A stretch of 15,264 nt of DNA from Brachyspira sp. CAG:484 (lineage in GTDB: Bacteria; Cyanobacteriota; Vampirovibrionia; Gastranaerophilales; Gastranaerophilaceae), in the NCBI GenBank assembly GCA_000431315.1, contig HF989732.1:70246-85509 (forward strand). The letters run 5' to 3'. Position 1 is the first letter of the stretch; the number at the start of each line of letters is the position of its first letter. The notes beneath the pieces were generated by a model. That model saw only the letters and a list, made by a program, of their open reading frames with translations, ran no database searches and was not told the origin of the DNA. Made by a program: the position numbers and the translations under genes. Positions 7,424 through 12,972 of the stretch are shown here, piece by piece.

Positions 7424-8083
7424 ATGTTAAAAATACTTAAACGCGGAATTACAAAAGTAAAAGAAGATATAAAAGTCATTTATGATAAAGATCCTGCTGC
7501 CGGTAATATAATAGAGGTTATCCTCTGTTATCCCGGTCTGCACGCGCTTATTGCATACAGGCTTGCTCACAGGATTTATAAGTGGCATATTCCGCTTATT
7601 CCAAGAATAATTTCTTATATAACAAGAATAATAACCGGAATTGAAATTCATCCTGCAGCAAAGATAGGAAGGCGCTTTTTCATAGACCATGGTGAAGGTG
7701 TTGTAATAGGTGCAACAACCGTAATCGGTGATGATGTATTAATATATCAGCAGGTTACCCTGGGCGGTACCGGAAAGGAACAGGGCAAGCGTCATCCTAC
7801 GCTTGGTCATGGTGTAATTGTCGGTGCTGGCGCAAAAGTGCTGGGTAATATAACATTAGGCGACTATGTAAGAGTTGGGGCTGGTTCTGTGGTTGTTGAG
7901 GATGTCCCGGAGTATTCTACGGTAGTTGGTGTCCCGGGCAGGGTCGTTCACCGGAAAATACGTGACGAAAACGGAGTGCTTATGCACAACAGGATTCCTG
8001 ACCCTATAAAATGTGAACTTAACAGGCTCAAATATGAAGTTCAGGAGTTAAAAGAAGAATTAAACAAAATTAAACAGTTATGA
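7424..8083 (+). CDS. cysE: Serine O-acetyltransferase
   Basis: A 219-residue enzyme that makes O-acetylserine from serine and acetyl-CoA, the first step of cysteine synthesis. A short helical N-terminal domain (about 1-75, with DPAAGNIIEVILCYPGLHALIAYRLAHRI split over its helices) precedes a left-handed beta-helix of hexapeptide repeats (76-180). Catalytic IDHGEG (87-92) and GGTGKEQGKRHPTLG (114-128) are diagnostic. It is the compact form, clearly shorter than the ~270-residue enterobacterial enzyme. The tail (about 197-219) is a short coiled coil. It starts one base after tyrS with no good SD of its own, so translation is probably coupled. Its last 6 nt overlap the opposing XRE gene. Linkage with tyrS has no obvious metabolic logic. 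Confidence 0.93.
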   Translation: MLKILKRGITKVKEDIKVIYDKDPAAGNIIEVILCYPGLHALIAYRLAHRIYKWHIPLIPRIISYITRIITGIEIHPAAKIGRRFFIDHGEGVVIGATTVIGDDVLIYQQVTLGGTGKEQGKRHPTLGHGVIVGAGAKVLGNITLGDYVRVGAGSVVVEDVPEYSTVVGVPGRVVHRKIRDENGVLMHNRIPDPIKCELNRLKYEVQELKEELNKIKQL

Positions 8084-8410
8084 TGTAGTTACAAACTTTG
8101 TATAAAGATATATTTTTTCAATTTGATTTTCTGAGGCATTATTCAGTATTTTTATAATTTCATTTTTTAATACATTACATTCAGGTTTTGCTTCAAAAAG
8201 GAATAATTCATAAGGAGGCATTTCGAAAGCTTTTGCAAGTCTTGCAATTAAATCGACTGAAGGGAAACTTAGTCCATTTTCAATACAGCTGATATGTTTG
8301 GGTTCTACTGAAACTTTTTCAGCCAGCTGTGCTTGTGTAAGTTTTCTTTCAGTTCTTAACTTTTTTATTTTTTCAGCAAAAAGATACCTAAGTTTGTAAG
8401 ATTTTGACAT
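8078..8410 (-). CDS. Small XRE-family HTH regulator, next to pseudopilin 1
   Basis: A 110-residue cytosolic DNA-binding protein. The helix-turn-helix domain spans about 11-70: FAEKIKKLRTERKLTQAQLAEKV, then recognition region EPKHISCIENGLSFPS and LARLAKAFEMPPYELF-type helices, as in XRE/Cro/C1 repressors. A helical tail (about 78-108) may dimerise. GAGGT precedes the ATG. It is divergent from pseudopilin 1 (8546), with which it shares 135 bp of intergenic DNA, so pilin control or autoregulation is the simplest idea. Its recognition helix differs from that of the second XRE protein, so different operators are expected. No ligand or protease domain is visible. Confidence 0.85.
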   Translation of the reverse strand: MSKSYKLRYLFAEKIKKLRTERKLTQAQLAEKVSVEPKHISCIENGLSFPSVDLIARLAKAFEMPPYELFLFEAKPECNVLKNEIIKILNNASENQIEKIYLYTKFVTTS

Positions 8411-8412
8411 AA

Positions 8413-8509
8413 ATTACCTCATAAGTTATTAAATTGATATTATTAATATGACTTGTCTTAAATGTTTTATAAGGTAATATTTGACAAAAAATGAAATATA
8501 AAGTAATAT
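8413..8509. promoter_or_regulatory. XRE/pseudopilin 1 intergenic control region
   Basis: A strong plus-strand promoter for the pilin is present: TTGACA (8481-8486), 17 nt, TAATAT (8504-8509). The -35 is preceded directly by AGGTAATAT (8472-8480), and the -10 lies in AAGTAATAT (8501-8509). An inverted, near-identical copy (11 of 13 bases) of TTTATAAGGTAAT (8466-8478) lies at 8413-8425 and contains the ribosome site of the XRE gene. A perfect 13-bp palindrome ATATTATTAATAT is at 8437-8449. Operator function is inferred; the region is very AT-rich, so some matches may be chance. Confidence 0.5.
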
Positions 8510-8545
8510 CTATTATATCTATATTATAGGTTTTTAGAGGATTTT

Positions 8546-9271
8546 ATGATTAAAAGAATATATAAAGATGGTTTTACGCTTGCCGAAGTATTAATAACCC
8601 TTGGTATAATTGGTATAGTTGCAGCTATGACTTTGCCAGGACTCATAAATAAATATGAAAAAAATGTTACTGTTAATGTGTTAAAAAAGAAATATACAAA
8701 TTTTAATGAAGCATTAAATATGCTTAAGGCAGATAAAGATGTTACTCAGATATTCAGTATTGGAAATTGCGAGGATGTGCATCAAGCTATATTGCCATAT
8801 CTTGGCATACTAAGTTCCTGTAACCTACCACCTTCTAATTGTTGGAATGATACCAGTGCTCCAACTGATATAAGTGGGAATAAATTGTTTACAGATCCGA
8901 ATGATGGTTCCAGAGGATATATGCTGAGTGATGGTTCTATTTTAGTATTAAGATGTTGGGGGGCTGGGTTAGGTTTTACAATTGACGTGAACGGAACAAA
9001 AAAACCAAATCGTGATGGTCGTGATATATTTAGATTTTATTTATTTAGCCGGGAAGCATGTTTTAATAATGGCGACTGTGCAGGTTCTCAACTGACAACC
9101 CAAAAAGATGGAGTGTTATACGCTGGTTCATATGGCCCAAATTATATAACTTTTTCTACTCTTTCAAGAGACGAGTTGTTACAGGATTGGTGTAATAAAA
9201 CTAATTCATTGGGTTGTACAGACTTAATTGTAATAGACGGTTGGGAAATTGCAGACGATTATCCTTGGTAA
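8546..9271 (+). CDS. Type IV pilin-like protein (pseudopilin 1)
   Basis: A 241-residue prepilin. A 9-residue leader ends in Gly9, followed by FTLAEVLITLGIIGIVAAM: the prepilin-peptidase site G|F, with Glu at +5 (Glu14) and the single hydrophobic assembly/membrane helix (about 10-33). The globular domain contains six or more cysteines (C75, C92, C99, C137, C172, C178 and others) that could form disulfides outside the cell. The segment GFTIDVNGTKKPNRDGRDIFRFYLF (from 143) matches the DxNGxxxPNxxGxDxFxF region of pseudopilins, which in GspG-type proteins lies near a calcium site. The C-terminus is IVIDGWEIADDYPW. AGAGGA (8536-8541) supports the start. It is homologous to pseudopilin 2. It is likely a minor pilin or secretion pseudopilin; no assembly ATPase is in the window. 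Confidence 0.88.
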   Translation: MIKRIYKDGFTLAEVLITLGIIGIVAAMTLPGLINKYEKNVTVNVLKKKYTNFNEALNMLKADKDVTQIFSIGNCEDVHQAILPYLGILSSCNLPPSNCWNDTSAPTDISGNKLFTDPNDGSRGYMLSDGSILVLRCWGAGLGFTIDVNGTKKPNRDGRDIFRFYLFSREACFNNGDCAGSQLTTQKDGVLYAGSYGPNYITFSTLSRDELLQDWCNKTNSLGCTDLIVIDGWEIADDYPW

Positions 9272-9287
9272 AATTTCATGATACAAT
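9259..9287 (+). promoter_or_regulatory. Extended -10 promoter candidate of the alcohol dehydrogenase gene
   Basis: TGA followed by TACAAT (9279-9287) forms an extended -10. A poor -35, TTATCC (9259-9264), lies 17 nt upstream inside the pilin gene. AGAGG (9301-9305) is the ribosome site of the next gene. Confidence 0.35.
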
Positions 9288-9314
9288 AAATTCATAGAAA
9301 GAGAGGTTTTATCT

Positions 9315-10280
9315 ATGAAAGCTGTTGTATTTGATGAAGAATTAAAGCTTGTTAATGACTATCAGAAACCTGTGCCTAAAAAAGGCGAGGCTCTTGTTAG
9401 AGTTACTCTTGCAGGTATTTGTAATACAGATTACGAGATTACAAAAGGGTATATGGGTTATAAAGGTATTTTGGGACACGAAGCTGTCGGAGTTGTTGAA
9501 GAAATTAATGATGAAGACCAATCGCTGCTTGGCAAACGTGTTGTATCTGAAATAAGCTATGGATGTAAAGAGCCTGATTGCGCCTGGTGTGCCGAAAAAC
9601 TTTACCGTCATTGCCCGAACCGTCATACTTTAGGTATTTGGCATAAGGACGGAGTTTTTGCAGAATACTTTACAATGCCTCTGGAAGTCCTCTTTGAAGT
9701 TCCTGATAATGTGTCAGACGAGCAGGTTGTATTTGTGGAACCTCTTGCTGCTGCTTGCGAGATTACTGAACAGCTTCATATAAAACCTTTTCAAAAGGTT
9801 GTAGTGCTTGGTGATGGAAAACTCGGGCTTATTACTGCTTTGACGTTAAATGCTCAGAACTTTGATGTTACTCTGGTCGGCAAGCATCAAAATAAGCTTG
9901 ATATTGCAAAAGCTCAAGGTGTTAAAACCGCATTGCTTCAGGAATTTCCTGTTGAGAAAATTTATGATGTTGTAGTGGAGGCGACCGGTTCAGTTTCCGG
10001 TTTTGAAACTTCTCTTGCTCTTACAAAACCGCGCGGGGTTCTTGTATTGAAGAGTACTGTTGCAACCGGTAAAGAACTTAATCTTGCACCGATTGTAATT
10101 GATGAGATTACAGTTCTTGGTTCACGCTGCGGGCAGTTTGGTGCAGCTTTGAGGCTGTTGGAAAATGACAGGATTGATTTTTCTCCGCTGATTTCTGCAG
10201 TTTATCCAATTGATGATGCGCTAGCAGCTTTTGAGAAAAATAAAGAGAAAGATGTTTTAAAAGTTCTTTTAAAATTTTAA
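9315..10280 (+). CDS. Zinc-dependent medium-chain alcohol dehydrogenase
   Basis: A 321-residue MDR-superfamily oxidoreductase. Predicted catalytic zinc ligands are Cys36 (GICNTD), His55-Glu56 (GHEAVG) and a later Glu142. A structural-zinc lobe has Cys84, Cys89, Cys92 and Cys100 (GCKEPDCAWCAEKLYRHC). The Rossmann domain has VVVLGDGKLGL (162-172). Strand two ends VTLVGKHQNKL, without the acidic residue that usually marks NAD preference, so NADP is possible. It is shorter than classic ADHs (~340-375) but has all the expected parts. The substrate is unknown; threonine-, polyol- and alcohol-type dehydrogenases share this pattern. It appears to be transcribed alone. Confidence 0.88.
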   Translation: MKAVVFDEELKLVNDYQKPVPKKGEALVRVTLAGICNTDYEITKGYMGYKGILGHEAVGVVEEINDEDQSLLGKRVVSEISYGCKEPDCAWCAEKLYRHCPNRHTLGIWHKDGVFAEYFTMPLEVLFEVPDNVSDEQVVFVEPLAAACEITEQLHIKPFQKVVVLGDGKLGLITALTLNAQNFDVTLVGKHQNKLDIAKAQGVKTALLQEFPVEKIYDVVVEATGSVSGFETSLALTKPRGVLVLKSTVATGKELNLAPIVIDEITVLGSRCGQFGAALRLLENDRIDFSPLISAVYPIDDALAAFEKNKEKDVLKVLLKF

Positions 10281-10289
10281 ATACGTTCA

Positions 10290-10402
10290 AAAATCTGAAA
10301 AAATTCGTTTTCGATGCAATAACGAAGCCTCTGGCACCATATATGCTTAAGGTTTGCATAAGAGCCGGGGCGTGTCCATGAAATGAATATTTTTCAGATT
10401 TT
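10290..10402 (+). ncRNA. Candidate structured RNA or miniature inverted-repeat element
   Basis: A 17-bp closing stem with a single bulge is formed by AAAATCTGAAAAAATTC (10290-10306) and the complementary arm 10385-10402. Inside, GCCTC-T-GGC (10327-10335) pairs with GCCGGGGC (10364-10371), and TATGC (10342-10346) pairs with GCATA (10356-10360) around the loop TTAAGGTTT. A second hairpin TTCGTT/AACGAA (10304-10309 with 10321-10326) competes with the base of the closing stem. A T-rich tail follows. I do not recognise a known RNA family. It could be a riboswitch or small RNA, a terminator region for the dehydrogenase gene, or a MITE-like element, although no target duplication is obvious. Confidence 0.35.
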
Positions 10403-10409
10403 CTTTTAT

Positions 10410-10438
10410 TTGCGTAAAACTTTTGTTTAAATTATCAT
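10410..10438 (+). promoter_or_regulatory. Candidate promoter placing transcription start at the permease ATG
   Basis: TATCAT (10433-10438) is a good -10. TTGCGT 17 nt upstream (10410-10415) is a weak -35 (3 of 6). Transcription would begin about 7 nt after the -10, at or next to the A of the ATG (10445), giving a leaderless message. This agrees with the absence of any SD sequence. Confidence 0.35.
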
Positions 10439-10444
10439 ATTGAC

Positions 10445-11581
10445 ATGGCTGTAAGGAAAAAAGTTAAAGAAAAGATTAATAGTATTACACTCCTTGATAA
10501 ATATATTCTAAAGCAGGTTGTGGAAGTATTTATTATGGGTGTATGTGTGTTTACATCAATCATTTTTGCATCTGATACATTTATAACTTTGATTAAACAG
10601 ATTTCCCTTTTCGGGATACCGTTTAAAGTTGCATTGATGATGATTATCCTTAACCTTCCTCAGGTTATAGTTATGACTATTCCTATGGGGGTTCTCCTTG
10701 CTACAGTTATGACACTGAACGGCTTAAGCCTTAAGTCTGAAATCACTGTTATGAGAGCCTGCGGCATTGGCTTAAACCGTATTGCCAAACCTATTTTTGT
10801 GTTTGCAATATTAATGTCAATTTTCAGCTTTTTTATAAATGAAAGTGTTGTACCTGTAATGACAAAGCAGTCAAAAGATTTAGCTTTATGGGCTCTTGGT
10901 CAGAAAAATATTCCTGATGGTAAACAAAACTTTGTGTTCAAAGAGTTAAATTCCGATGGCATTCTGAAAAGACTTTTTTACGTTGGCTATTGTGAAGATA
11001 AAACTCTCCATAATATAACAGTCTTGGATACATCCAAAGACGGAACTATCCAGGTTCTTCAGGCAGAAGAAGGTAAAACATCACCTTCCGGATGGGATTT
11101 CCAGAAAGGTGCTGTTTACACCGTAGGACAAGAAGGTAAAATTTTAAATACAACCCTTTTTGAAGATTCTAACGTCAAGTTCGGGCTGGATATGTCCAAA
11201 GAGTTAAATAAAAATATGGCAAAAGAGATGAATTTCACACAGCTGATGAAGTTTATTGCAAAAAATATTAATACTCTGGAAGATCATCAGAAAAACGTTG
11301 TGGTTATTGAACTTTATGATAAACTTGCACTTCCGCTAACAACAATAGCTCTTGTGCTAATCGGAGTTCCTCTGGCGATCACTCCGCCGAGAGTTAGATA
11401 TAACAGAGGTTTTCTGTTTAGTATTCTTATTATATTCGCATATTATCTTATACGTGCACTTTCCATCTCTTTTGGCGAAACAGGTGCGCTTGCCCCGTTC
11501 CTTGCCGCATGGATGCCGAATATTGTGCTGACACTTGCCGGCGTTGTGCTTTATTACAAAAAAGTTTATACTATTGAATAA
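10445..11581 (+). CDS. LptF/LptG (YjgP/YjgQ) family LPS export permease
   Basis: A 378-residue inner-membrane protein of the LptB2FG transporter, which extracts lipopolysaccharide or related glycolipid from the membrane and passes it to the periplasmic LptC/LptA bridge. Three N-terminal membrane helices (about 25-45, 61-92, 112-133), a periplasmic beta-jellyroll-type domain (about 134-290) and three C-terminal helices (about 296-314, 323-342, 351-371) give the family layout. LKSEITVMRACGIG (96-109) is the cytoplasmic coupling segment that contacts the ATPase. Whether it is F or G cannot be decided; only one copy is here. No upstream in-frame alternative start exists because TAA lies at 10415-10417, and there is no SD. 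Its stop codon directly abuts the stop of the opposing secreted-protein gene. Confidence 0.9.
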   Translation: MAVRKKVKEKINSITLLDKYILKQVVEVFIMGVCVFTSIIFASDTFITLIKQISLFGIPFKVALMMIILNLPQVIVMTIPMGVLLATVMTLNGLSLKSEITVMRACGIGLNRIAKPIFVFAILMSIFSFFINESVVPVMTKQSKDLALWALGQKNIPDGKQNFVFKELNSDGILKRLFYVGYCEDKTLHNITVLDTSKDGTIQVLQAEEGKTSPSGWDFQKGAVYTVGQEGKILNTTLFEDSNVKFGLDMSKELNKNMAKEMNFTQLMKFIAKNINTLEDHQKNVVVIELYDKLALPLTTIALVLIGVPLAITPPRVRYNRGFLFSILIIFAYYLIRALSISFGETGALAPFLAAWMPNIVLTLAGVVLYYKKVYTIE

Positions 11582-11908
11582 TTAATATTCAACAGTTCCT
11601 TCCCCGGGAACCATATCAGGAAGGCATACTCCAAACTGGCAGTTTGAATTGTAATTTGGTGCTGCTCCGCCTGTAGCCGATGGCTCTGCTGTATTAATGA
11701 GCATATCGTAATACGGTGTGTGATATTTCGGCATAAAAGCATCCGGTTTTTGCAGGTTTTGAAGATTATCCGGGATGTACTTATCATGGATTGTAGGAGG
11801 GTTTATCAGTGATGAACCGGCGGTACAGACTGCTTCTTCTATGCTGCATGCAGCAAATACCGGCGCTGCAAACAAACTTAAGACTATAAATGCTATATAT
11901 TTTTTCAT
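11582..11908 (-). CDS. Small secreted cysteine-containing protein of unknown function
   Basis: A 108-residue protein with a clear Sec signal peptide: MKK, hydrophobic YIAFIVLSLFAAPVFA, and probable signal peptidase I cleavage after Ala19. The mature part has only four cysteines in two pairs (C21/C28 and C90/C95), likely disulfides, and is rich in Pro, Asn and Tyr. The ORF is open back to an ATG at 11992 that overlaps the stop of the upstream XRE gene (ATGA). I chose 11908 because the signal peptide begins there and AAAGG lies 9 nt upstream; the longer form would put 28 residues in front of the signal. No promoter is visible between it and the XRE gene, so the two are probably cotranscribed. 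It may act in the periplasm or outside the cell, perhaps with the pilus. Function unknown. Confidence 0.65.
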   Translation of the reverse strand: MKKYIAFIVLSLFAAPVFAACSIEEAVCTAGSSLINPPTIHDKYIPDNLQNLQKPDAFMPKYHTPYYDMLINTAEPSATGGAAPNYNSNCQFGVCLPDMVPGEGTVEY

Positions 11909-11917
11909 ATTTTCCAA

Positions 11918-11981
11918 CCTTTCGCGTAGCCAACTAACTAAAGCATGAACGACAATGCTTTTTATTACATTAGACGAAAGG
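11918..11981 (-). promoter_or_regulatory. Possible RBS-sequestering leader structure
   Basis: In the minus-strand transcript between the XRE stop and the secreted-protein start, CCTTTCG (11981-11975) can pair with CGAAAGG (11924-11918), which holds the AAAGG ribosome site. Nested inside is a hairpin AAAGCAT/ATGCTTT (11955-11961 with 11940-11946, 8-nt loop). This could lower translation of the secreted protein or couple it to translation of the XRE gene. Confidence 0.3.
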
Positions 11982-11988
11982 ATTATTT

Positions 11989-12207
11989 TCATTCTTCAAA
12001 TTTTGTTAATTCCGAAACACTTGTTTCCAGTTTTTCTGCAAAACATATCAGGGTGTCAAGAGATGGTTTTGAAAATGCGACTTCTATTTTTCCCATAAAA
12101 TTAAGGGAAATGTCCATCTTATCTGCAAGCTGCTGCTGTGTAAGACCTAATTCTCTCCGTCTTTTTTTTATATTTTTCCCTAATAAAACGTAAAAATCAG
12201 AATTCAT
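11989..12207 (-). CDS. Compact XRE-family HTH regulator, next to pseudopilin 2
   Basis: A 72-residue protein consisting almost only of an XRE/Cro-type helix-turn-helix domain. KNIKKRRRELGLTQQQLADKM (11-31) gives helices 1-2, ISLNFMGKIEVAFSKPS (33-49) covers the recognition region, and DTLICFAEKLETSVSELTKF (51-70) gives helices 4-5. Proteins of this size usually bind palindromic operators as dimers. It is divergent from pseudopilin 2. The intergenic DNA holds five TACGTA palindromes, the first abutting its own start codon (TACGTATG), which suggests autoregulation as well as pilin control. Its TGA overlaps the ATG of a longer form of the downstream secreted-protein ORF. No SD is visible before its ATG because the operator occupies that position. 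Confidence 0.85.
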   Translation of the reverse strand: MNSDFYVLLGKNIKKRRRELGLTQQQLADKMDISLNFMGKIEVAFSKPSLDTLICFAEKLETSVSELTKFEE

Positions 12208-12295
12208 ACGTACAGTGTATACGTAAATTTTTGTTAAATATACGTACTGGTAGTACGTAAAATGTGGTATATTTTTTGTAAAGGAGGATTACGTA
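12207..12295. promoter_or_regulatory. TACGTA operator array between XRE regulator and pseudopilin 2
   Basis: TACGTA occurs at 12207-12212, 12220-12225, 12241-12246, 12254-12259 and 12290-12295. The first four form two pairs with identical 13-bp pitch: TACGTACAGTGTATACGTA (12207-12225) and TACGTACTGGTAGTACGTA (12241-12259). Both flanking genes begin TACGTATGAA in their own direction. The second pair covers the -35 and spacer region of the pilin promoter, whose -10 is the extended TGG-TATATT (12265-12273), so repression by occlusion is expected. A minus-strand -10 candidate TATATT (12237-12242) for the regulator partly overlaps the third site. The arrangement is seen directly; the binding protein is inferred. 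Confidence 0.75.
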
Positions 12296-12972
12296 TGAAG
12301 CAAGCATTTACATTGGCAGAGGTATTGATAACTCTTGGTATAATAGGAGTAGTAGCGGCTTTAACTCTGCCTTCACTTATATCCAAAAATAATACAGCCG
12401 CTATGGAAAGTAAATTAAAAAAGACTTATTCTGTCCTTTCACAATCGCTTCTTTTTGCAGCAGGAGAATTAGGAGGTCTGGATGCAGTAGAATTTAAAGA
12501 TGGCAATACTGAAAGTACTGAAGAAATGTTTTATACTTATCTGGAAAAATATCTGAAGATTTCCAAAAAGTGTGTAAACAGCAAGGGCTGCTGGGCACAA
12601 GCAAGGGATTTGCGCGGAGTAAAAGTAGGTACAGAAGCAGGTATTGGCTCAAATATAATTACATTTACAACTTATGACGGGGTTTCTATCTGTATGGACG
12701 GTAAGAATGCAGCAGATATGACTAGTAATTATGGTATAAAAACAGATAAAGACGGATTGGTGTTTTATATTGATGTAAATGGTATGAAAAATCCAAATAC
12801 ATTCGGCAAAGATATATTTCTTTTCGGATTTTCTGATAAAGGTCTTTTGCCTGCCGGGAAAAACAGTACCCCGGAAGAAATAGAAAACAGTTGTTCAGCT
12901 TCCGGTAACGGTAATTTGTGCGCCACAAAAGTTATGGGAAACGGTTGGCATCTTGAAGATGAAAATCTTTAA
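12295..12972 (+). CDS. Type IV pilin-like protein (pseudopilin 2)
   Basis: A 225-residue prepilin with a very short leader, MKQA, then FTLAEVLITLGIIGVVAALTLP: Glu at +5 and the hydrophobic assembly helix (5-28). The residue before the cleavage site is Ala, not the usual Gly, so processing may be less efficient or use a tolerant peptidase. Segments shared with pseudopilin 1 include a Cys-Trp pair (C99-W100), FYIDVNGMKNPNTFGKDIFLF (157-177) and a terminal NGWHLEDE-type end. Start 12295 was chosen over an in-frame ATG at 12262 because AAGGAGG (12281-12287) lies 7 nt upstream and the leader then fits prepilins. No terminator follows before the opposing YkgJ gene, with which it overlaps by 4 nt. 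Probable minor pilin or secretion pseudopilin. Confidence 0.88.
   Translation: MKQAFTLAEVLITLGIIGVVAALTLPSLISKNNTAAMESKLKKTYSVLSQSLLFAAGELGGLDAVEFKDGNTESTEEMFYTYLEKYLKISKKCVNSKGCWAQARDLRGVKVGTEAGIGSNIITFTTYDGVSICMDGKNAADMTSNYGIKTDKDGLVFYIDVNGMKNPNTFGKDIFLFGFSDKGLLPAGKNSTPEEIENSCSASGNGNLCATKVMGNGWHLEDENL

Noticed and set aside
7427..7690. Minus-strand frame inside cysE
   Set aside because: Antisense to conserved cysE sequence, with no SD and no recognisable domain.
8437..8449. 13-bp palindrome ATATTATTAATAT as a stand-alone operator
   Set aside because: It is made only of A and T in very AT-rich DNA and is not repeated elsewhere in the region, so chance is likely; mentioned only within the control-region entry.
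9342..9626. Minus- and plus-strand alternative frames inside the alcohol dehydrogenase gene
   Set aside because: The dehydrogenase frame has zinc-ligand and Rossmann motifs; the others have none.
10108..10359. Minus-strand 83-codon frame across the end of the dehydrogenase gene and the intergenic element
   Set aside because: Antisense to a real gene, with no SD and no motif; the intergenic part is better explained by structured DNA/RNA.
10290..10402. c-di-GMP-I riboswitch, suggested by a GCCTCTGG segment
   Set aside because: The second conserved stem and tetraloop-receptor pattern are missing, and the closing stem architecture differs.
11909..11992. N-terminal extension of the secreted protein from ATG 11992
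   Set aside because: It would place 28 residues before a perfect signal peptide, and the internal ATG at 11908 has a better SD. Kept only as a possible coupling signal because of the ATGA overlap.
12262..12294. Upstream start of pseudopilin 2 at 12262
   Set aside because: The added residues encode the SD itself (CKGGL), and no ribosome site precedes 12262.
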